From Ursus arctos (lineage: Eukaryota > Chordata > Mammalia > Carnivora > Ursidae): DNA of 64,000 bases. The notes beneath the pieces are model-generated. The model did no database searches, was not told where the DNA came from, and saw nothing but the letters and a program-made list of their open reading frames with translations. Every line of letters begins with the position of its first letter. The stretch's first letter is position 1. The translations under genes and the position numbers were made by a program. Location of the stretch: contig NW_026622930.1 in assembly GCF_023065955.2 (NCBI RefSeq), forward strand, positions 23,661,449 through 23,725,448, given 5' to 3'. Below, piece after piece: positions 57,540 through 64,000 of the stretch.

Positions 57540-57860
57540 TTTAGGAATAATATAAAAACAGAGATTGCATTTATGATAACAAAGAAATGAAATACCTAGG
57601 AATCAATATCCTGAGAGATGAGTACAATCCATACAAAGAAAACTTCAAAATGTTATTGAAAGATATGAAAGAAGATTTTAATAAGTCAACACCTAAACAG
57701 TGTTCCTGAGACATAAAACTGTAAAGATATCAGCTCTAAGTAAATTCATGGTCAACTCAAAAACATCCTTACAAGCTTTTTAAAAAGTACTCAACAAAAT
57801 AATTCTAAATTTAATTTGGAAAAAAAATTAATGAAGGGATACTATATCATACTTTTTATT
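57540..57860 (+). repeat. L1 ORF2 fragment
   Basis: 'AAATACCTAGGAATCAATAT' and 'CAAAGAAAACTTCAAAATG' follow ORF2 downstream of the RT core. It abuts a reversed L1. Confidence 0.75.
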
Positions 57861-58109
57861 CACTTATTTATTCATTTTATTAATTTTGGATTTTACTTGA
57901 CTTCACTTTTATAGCTTTATTGAAATATATTTCACATTCCATAAAATTCACCTTTTAAAGTGTACAGACCGGTGGTTTTTAGTATATTCAGAGTTGTGAC
58001 ACCATCAGCACTATATAATTTTTCAACACTCCAGAAAAAAACCCTGTACCCATTAGCAGTCACTCACCTTTCTCATCCTCTACTCCCACCCAACGCAGCC
58101 CCGTGTAAC

Positions 58110-58216
58110 TTTTTTTTTTTTTTTAAGTAAGCTCTATGTCCAATGTAAGGCTTGAACTCACAGCCCTGGGATCAAGAGTCCTATGTTTTACAGACTGAGC
58201 CAGCCAGGCGTTCCCC
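58110..58216 (-). repeat. Short SINEC form (tRNA part and tail only)
   Basis: Poly-T then 'AAGTAAGCTCTATGTCCAAT' to 'GAGCCAGCCAGGCG'. It lacks the CT-rich body seen in the other copies, so it belongs to a short Can-SINE form. Confidence 0.85.
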
Positions 58217-58354
58217 ATCCCCCACCCCCTAGTAACTATTAATCTACTTTTTGTCTCTGTGCATTTGTCTATTCTGGAAATTTTATATGAATGGAATTAT
58301 ATCTGGCCTTTTGTGATTGGCTTCTTTCACTTAACATAATGTTTCCAAGGTTTC

Positions 58355-59042
58355 TGTAGTCCAGAATTAATCTTGCACAGAGATCTGGCCTTTGTCCTCA
58401 GCTTCTTGGGAGTAATCTCTAGGCTCTTGAAATGTCACGCTTAATAGAAATATATTTGTTTGGGAGTCTTGGGTCACCAGATAGTCTAAAAATGATTCAG
58501 GGTGGAGGCCAGCCACATCAAAGTGTCTTAGGGTGGGGGCTGGCCAGAAAGACCAGCAATGTGACTTAGTGTGGGTTTTAGGTCACCCCCAGTATCAACA
58601 GATATCTGAGGGGCTAGAGCCTGAGATCAGCCACATAAGCAACCAGATATGCCTACATGATGGAGGCCCAGTAAAAGCTTTGGACAGCAGGGCTCCAGTG
58701 AGCTTCCCTGATTGGCAATACTGCCTGCATATTGTCTATATCAATCTCAGGAGAACAGTGCTATCCTGGCTACTTAGAGAGAGGTCAACCAGATGCTTCA
58801 TAGTTGGAATCCTCCTGAACTCTGTCTTACGTACTTCTTTCCTTGGCTGATTTTAATCTAGAGACTTTTCCTGTAACAAACCATGAGGATATCATCTTTC
58901 AGTGAGTTCTATGTGTCCCTCTAATGAATTACCCAAATTAAGAGGGCTTTAGGAACAACCCAATTTATAATTAGTGTTCCAAGTAAAGGTAATCTCTTCC
59001 AGATTCCTACCTCCTACATTGCATGTGGGCTAATCTTGCTCA
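58355..59042 (+). repeat. Solo LTR of an endogenous retrovirus, family uncertain
   Basis: 688 bp starting TGTAG and ending TGCTCA, inserted into L1 text that continues on both sides. Phrases such as 'CAGTGAGCTTCCCTGATTGG' and 'TTTCAGTGAGTTCTATGTG' mark a known mammalian LTR type. No internal viral genes are present. The 105-aa frame across it is fortuitous. Confidence 0.75.
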
Positions 59043-59701
59043 AGATTCATTCACGTTTTAGCACATATCAATACTACATTCCTTTTTATTGCCAAATAAT
59101 ATTCCATTTGACGGATAGATCACATTTTGTTTATCCATTCATTGGTTGATGGACATCTGGGTTGTTTCTACTTTGGGGTTATTATGAATAATGCTGCTAT
59201 ACACACTTGTGCTCTAGTTTTTGTGTGGACATATATTTTCAATCTTCTTAGCTGTATACCTAAGAGTGGAATTGCTGGGTCATAGGTAACTCTACATTTA
59301 ACTTTCTGAGGAACTGCCAGTTTGTTTTCCAAAGTGGCTGCACCGTTTTACAATGTATGAAGGTTCCAATTTCTCCACAGCTTCCTCAATACTTGTTTTT
59401 GTCTGTCATTTTTATTTTAGTCACCCTAGTAAACACAATTGTGATTTGCATTTCCCTGGTTGCTAATGATATTGAACAATGTTTTGTGTGATTATTGGCC
59501 ATTCGTGTATCTTCTTTGAAGAAACATCTATCCAAATCCTTTGCCCTGCCTTCTGATTGGATTATTTGCCTTTTTAAGAGTTCTTTATACATTCTGGCTA
59601 TAAGTTCCTTAGCAGATATGTGATTTGCAAGTGTTTTCTCCCACTCTGTAGATTGTTCTTTCACTTTCTTGATGGTATCCTTTGAAGCACAAAAGCTTCT
59701 A

Positions 59702-60648
59702 TTTTGTGCAGGGGGGTGCAGGATTCCCCTTTCTCCACATCCTGGACAACGCCTGCTGTTTCTTGTGTTGTTGATTTCAGCCATTCTGACAGGTATGAGG
59801 GGATAGCTCATTGCAGTTTTGATTTTCATTTCCCTGATGATGAGTGACTTTGAGTATCTTTTCATGTGTCTGCTGGCCTCTTTAGGAAAATGTCTATTCA
59901 TGTCTTCTGCCCGTTTTTTAATTGGATTATTCCTGTTTTAGGTGTTGAGTTTGGTAAGTTCTTAATAGATTTTGGACACTAACCCTTTATTGGGTTTGTC
60001 ATTAGCAAAAATCTTCTCCCATTCTGTTGGCTGACTTTTAGCTTTGTTGATGGTTTCCTTTGCTGTGCAGGAGCTTTTTATTTTGATGAAGTTGCAATTA
60101 TTTTGTTTGTTTCTTTGTTTGCTTTTGTTTCCCTTGCCTCTGGAGACATGTCTAGAAAGAAGTTGCTATGGCCAATGTCAAAGAAGTTATTGCCTGTGTT
60201 CTCTTCCAGGATTTTTATGGTTTCAAGTCTCATATTTAGATCTTTAATCCATTTTGAATTTTTTTTGTGTGTGTACAGTATAAGAAAGTCATTCGGTTTC
60301 ATTCTTTTGCATGTGGCTGTCCAGTTTTCCCAATACCATTTGTTGAAGAGACTATCTTTTTCCCATTGGATATTCTTTCCTGTTTTGTTGAAGATTAGTT
60401 GACCATATAGTTGTGGGTTCATTTCTGGGTTGTCTATTCTGTTCCATTGATCTATGTGTCTATTTTTGTGCCAGTACCACTCTGTTTTGATCACTACAGC
60501 TTTGTAGTATAACTTGAAGTTTGGAATTGTGATGGCTCCAGCTTGCTTTTCTTCTTCAAGGTTGCTTTGGCTATTTGGGGTCTTCTGTGGTTCCATACAA
60601 ATTTCAGGATTGTTTGTTCTAGCTCTGTGAAAAATGCTGTTGGCAAAC
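59702..60648 (-). repeat. Younger L1, ORF2 3' part, reversed
   Basis: Minus-strand frames are long and L1-like: 172 aa (60596-60078) with [13 protein letters not shown] and [11 protein letters not shown], and 171 aa (59901-59386) across the boundary with the older L1. Text is far closer to a functional L1 than the surrounding L1M, so it is younger. It stops abruptly at about 60648. Confidence 0.85.
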
Positions 60649-61540
60649 CTAAAGCCAGCAGAAGGAAGGAAATAATAAAGATGGGAGCAGAAAGAAATGA
60701 TACAGAAACTAAAAACAAATCAAAACAACAATAGAACAGATCAATGAAACCAGAAGCCAGTTCTTTGAAAACATTAATAAAATCGATAAACCTCTAGCCA
60801 GACTTATCAAAAAGAAAACAGAAAGGACCCAAACAAATAAAATCACAAATGGGGAGGAGAAATAACAACCAATATCATAGAAACACAAACAGTTGTAAGA
60901 GAATATTGTGAAAAACAACAAATCGGATAACCTAGAAGAAATGGATAAATACCTAGAAACATATAAACTACCAAAACTGAAACAGGAAGAAAGAGAAAAT
61001 TTGAACAGACTGATAATCCGCAAACAAATTGAATCAGTAATCAAAAAACTCCCAAAAAACAAAGGTCCAGGACCAGATGGGTTCACAAGCAAATTCTACC
61101 AAACATTTAAAAAAGAGTTAATACCTATTCTTCTCAAACTATTCCAAAAAATAGAAAAGGAAGGAAAACTTACAAATTCATTTTATGAGGCCAACATTAC
61201 CCTGATACCAAAACCACCAAAAAAAGAGAACTGGAGGCCAACATCCCTGATGAACATAGATGCAAAAATTCTCAATAAAATACTAGCAAACCAAATCCAA
61301 CAATACATTAAAAAAATCATTCACTTCGATCAAGCGGGATTTATTCCTGGGCTGCAAGGGTACTTCAATATTTGCAAATACACCACATTAAGAAGAGAAA
61401 GAATAAGAACCATATGATCATTTCGATAGATGCAGAAAAAGCATTTGACAGAGTACAACATCCATTCATCATAAAAACCCTCAACAAAGTGGGTTTAGAG
61501 GGAACATACATCAACATAATAAAGCCCATATATGAAAAAC
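60649..61540 (+). repeat. Same L1, upstream ORF2 part in opposite orientation
   Basis: From '[16 protein letters not shown]' on, this segment reads plus-strand ORF2 upstream of and into [20 protein letters not shown] near 61070 and [17 protein letters not shown] near 61420. The direction flip at about 60648 is the mark of a 5' inversion (twin priming). Confidence 0.85.
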
Positions 61541-61670
61541 CCATTTCCAGTACTATGTCAAATAAAAGTGGGGAGAGTGAACATCCTTGTCTTATTCCTG
61601 ACCATAGAGGAAAAGCTTTCAATTTTTCCTTGTTTAGGATGATAATAGCTATAGGAGAATGTCCTTATTC
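61541..61670 (-). repeat. Third L1 ORF2 segment, reversed again
   Basis: Minus-strand reading gives [20 protein letters not shown], the ORF2 stretch that directly follows the end of the plus segment. Orientation therefore switches a second time at about 61540. Confidence 0.75.
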
Positions 61671-61671
61671 T

Positions 61672-61750
61672 TAGGAGATGCATGCCAAGGGGTGTGGGGA
61701 TGAAATGTGTGCAACTTGCTTTCAAACAGTTCAACTTAACAACAACAACA

Positions 61751-61752
<2 letters not shown>
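61672..61752 (+). repeat. Ancient LINE-type 3'-end scrap
   Basis: 'TTAGGAGATGCATGCCAAGG' and 'GTGTGCAACTTGCTTTCAAA'. Confidence 0.5.

Positions 61753-61791
<39 letters not shown>
61753..61791 (+). repeat. (GT)n microsatellite
   Basis: About 19 uninterrupted GT units; likely length-variable. Confidence 0.96.
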
Positions 61792-61792
<1 letters not shown>

Positions 61793-62639
61793 ATAGTAAG
61801 GCGGACAGAGAGAGCAAACATAACAAAATGTTAATAACCACTGATGTTGATGTTTTTTAGCAAAAATTCCACAATGTAGTCTATTACCAGTCCATATTCA
61901 AATTTGTTCAAATGTCCCAAGAATATCTTTATAGTTTTCCCCAACTGAACCAGAATCCAATCAAGCTTTTACTCATTGCATTTGGTATGTCTCATCTAGC
62001 TCTTTTCATCTATTCTATTACTTTATTTCGTTATAACTTTGACATTTTGAAGAGTCTAGAACAGTTGTCCTGTAGAATGTCTCACATTCTGGATTTTTCT
62101 GTTTCCTTATGCTATTAAACTTTTCCTCTATCTCCTGAATTTCTTATGAACTAGAAGCTAGCTCTGACTTGATCAGGTAATTGGGGAAGCACCTAATGTC
62201 AGACTGTCCTTCAAAAAAATGATACTAGTGGTGATGGCAAGATCTCTCCATTACAAAGTTACACTTTTTCTCTTGCGGTTACTAAGTAATCTGTAAGTCT
62301 GGCCTCTTTCACTATACCTTAACACAAACTAATACTTTGATTCTACAACATTTTTAAAGATTGGGAAGGCATATGAAAGGGAGGTGGGGCAATCTACTTT
62401 TCACCAGAGCATGAATATAGATAGAGCAGCAATAACTAAAGCAGAATGGCATCAGTGCATAAAATACTGGCACTGCAATAAATAAAAATATCCATCATAC
62501 TGAAGAATAGACTGTTAAGCGGATGGTAACTAAGAAATAATATTAAATTTGATTGCCTCAGTTTACAAATGCAAAATCTGAAGCTCAAGACGCTTAATTT
62601 ACGTTGTTCAGGCCGATAAAATAAAGGCCAGAAAACAGT
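61792..62639. other. Intergenic sequence, L1-like scraps, no gene
   Basis: 61860-62110 has text of a common old LINE 3' region ('CAGAATCCAATCAAGCTTTT'). The rest is AT-rich and unassigned. Confidence 0.4.
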
Positions 62640-62885
62640 GATTGTTTTTTGAGTGTTTGCCCTACCCTGGACATTGTTCTGAGCACTTCACATGGTTATT
62701 TCATTTCATCGTCCTGACAGCTTTACAAGAATAGGTTATGCTTACTTTCCCCATTTTTGGGGGGCCAGTAAGAATACTGAGAAAGAAGTTAAGCGGCAAG
62801 CCGGGGATGCGCAGTCGGCAACTAAGGCAGCTGGGAGAGCAGCCCAGGAAAGCTGACTTCAGAATCGGTGCTTAACCGCTCCACC
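62640..62885 (-). repeat. MIR, nearly full length
   Basis: 'GAGTGTTTGCCCTACCCTGG', 'CATTGTTCTGAGCACTTCAC' and 'GAATCGGTGCTTAACCGCTC'. Confidence 0.82.
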
Positions 62886-63150
62886 CTACCACCTCATAAG
62901 TCACGTCACTTGTGGCTATGGAGTGACAGCTAGTTAGTTACCAAGTTAGGCCCTCGCTTCTCTGAGAACGAATTCCCCCATATCTGGAATACTGGGAGTG
63001 GAGTGAGCTGATAGTTCCTGGCAACCGGGTGACTGCACGGGGCTCTCTATTTTGAGCAGGCAGCTGCTAATTACCTGTGACAATGAGAGATGAATGCTGC
63101 AAGGGAGATCCAGCACAGCTGAACGCAAGCCCCCTCCCCCACAAAACTGA
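62886..63150. other. Repeat-free stretch, possible conserved element
   Basis: No repeat text. Contains CAGCTG (63061-63066), a TAATTA core (63069-63074) and CRE-like 'CACGTCACTT', in a compact GC-balanced block. It resembles a distal regulatory element; inferred only. Confidence 0.3.
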
Positions 63151-63689
63151 ATAAAGTGCTTGGCCTTGGGGTATACTATCGTATTGCTTTCTCAGTAGAT
63201 TTGCCTTCTTAATTATGTTTTGTCAAGATTGCTGTTAAAGTCAGTTGCTATTCTCCATACACCCCAAGGACAGTGAGGGACCATGACTGGTAGAAATGCT
63301 TTACACGAATGTGCCTCTATGAGAAATGAGAGTGGATCGTAGAAGCAGTTCTCCGCCCCTTTCTTTCAATCCTGCAGCCCAGGTCTTGGTCTGTGTCTTA
63401 CCGACTTCCCATGTTAATTACTTTAACCTTGTCCTCAGCGGCTTCCTTCGTCTCTCATCACCATAGAAACCCACTCTGACTTAAGAACTGTCTTTCTTGC
63501 CAGTTTCTGTGACCCAGCCCTCTATTTAAGTCCTCCTTCAGCTCCGAATCACCTGCTGAATTAAATCTAAGCTCCTTGATCTTTGCTTCCGGGACCTTCT
63601 CTAATTTGCTGCTCTTTTATTCTCTTTTTAGAAATAATACATTCCTGGAGCAGAGGTTAAAGCAGATCAATGTCAACCAAAACATTAAC
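63151..63689. other. Intergenic sequence, no gene seen
   Basis: 63520-63600 has L2-like phrases ('CTGAATTAAATCTAAGCTCC'). Nothing else recognised. Confidence 0.4.
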
Positions 63690-63870
63690 AGTAATAACTA
63701 TATATATTTACATAGTGCTTTAGAGTTGAGTAAAACATACTCACCTACATTACCTCAATGAAGTCCCCAAATCACTCCATGATATGCGTACAGCAGCCAC
63801 CATGATCAGCATTTTAAGTTTGATAAAATTGGGGCTCAGAGAAGTTAAGGGTCTTGACTGATGAGGAAAA
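63690..63870 (-). repeat. MIR fragment
   Basis: 'ATTTACATAGTGCTTTAGAG' and 'TAAAATTGGGGCTCAGAGAA' follow reversed MIR. Confidence 0.65.
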
Positions 63871-64000
63871 CAAAGGCAAAAGAACTGTAGATAAAATTAA
63901 ATTTCCTTACTACTTGCAGCCCACTGGTAAATTCTTGAGACAGGCAGAGTGTGACATTCCTCCCGGAACTCACAACTGCCTTGCTGTCAATGCTTTGCTA

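Larger units (their letters stand above)
57890..59700 (-). repeat. Old L1 3' end (L1M type) carrying an LTR and a SINE
   Basis: Antisense 3' text 'TTTATTGAAATATATTTCAC' runs to 'TCCTTTGAAGCACAAAAGC'. It is interrupted by a short SINE (58110-58216) and an LTR (58355-59042). After the LTR, L1 text resumes at 'GATTCATTCACG'. Confidence 0.85.

Noticed and set aside
60908..61417. 169-aa frame as a cellular reverse transcriptase
   Set aside because: It is an L1 ORF2 fragment lacking the rest of the element.
39561..64000. A second gene upstream of ADCK1 (SNW1 or C14orf178 neighbours known from human)
   Set aside because: No exon of either was recognised; in human they lie tens of kb away, probably outside this window.
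1..64000. CRISPR arrays, operons, phage or other prokaryotic systems
   Set aside because: Repeats are dispersed SINE/LINE copies with target duplications, not spaced arrays; splice sites and CpG island show a mammalian nuclear genome.

Overview
The window is nuclear DNA from a carnivore, most likely a bear (Ursidae; giant panda or an Ursus species). The evidence is about 33 tRNA-Lys-derived Can-SINEs (SINEC), many carrying the head 'CCTGGGTGGCACAGCGG' and the body 'CCTCCGCTATGAGCC', which I associate with the bear/panda SINEC1 subfamily. Around them lie old L1M, L2, MIR, LTR and Tigger-type DNA-transposon debris found in all placental mammals. There are no bacterial, viral-replicon or CRISPR features. 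The species call rests on remembered repeat text, not on a search.

Only one protein-coding gene is supported: the 5' part of ADCK1 (aarF-domain-containing kinase 1, a mitochondrial UbiB-family atypical kinase) on the minus strand. A CpG island at about 38.84-39.56 kb holds the promoter and a non-coding exon 1 (splice donor at 39298/39297). Exon 2 (28979-29124) starts translation at 29113 and encodes residues 1-45. Exon 3 (26320-26403) encodes residues 46-73. Both coding exons are open, have canonical GT/AG splice sites, join in phase 0 and match human ADCK1 as I remember it. Intron 1 is about 10.2 kb, intron 2 about 2.6 kb, and intron 3 runs off the low-coordinate end (more than 26.3 kb). The kinase-like domain is not in the window.

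Layout: 1-26.3 kb is intron 3, packed with SINEs and old L1/L2/MIR. 26.3-29.1 kb holds exons 3 and 2 with a MER2/Tigger element and a SINE between them. 29.1-39.3 kb is intron 1, with a 2.6-kb L1 fragment and a possible conserved non-coding stretch near 36.3-36.6 kb. 38.8-39.6 kb is the promoter. 39.6-64 kb is the upstream intergenic flank, with no gene that I can support; it holds L1 fragments, one of them rearranged by inversion (59.7-61.7 kb), an LTR inserted into an old L1, MIRs, microsatellites and SINEs.

I found no undescribed biological system. The most checkable points are the ZNF143/SBS-like site at the ADCK1 promoter, the antisense bias of SINEs inside ADCK1, closely spaced inverted SINE pairs that could form double-stranded RNA, the inverted L1, and a few repeat-free stretches that look like conserved regulatory DNA.
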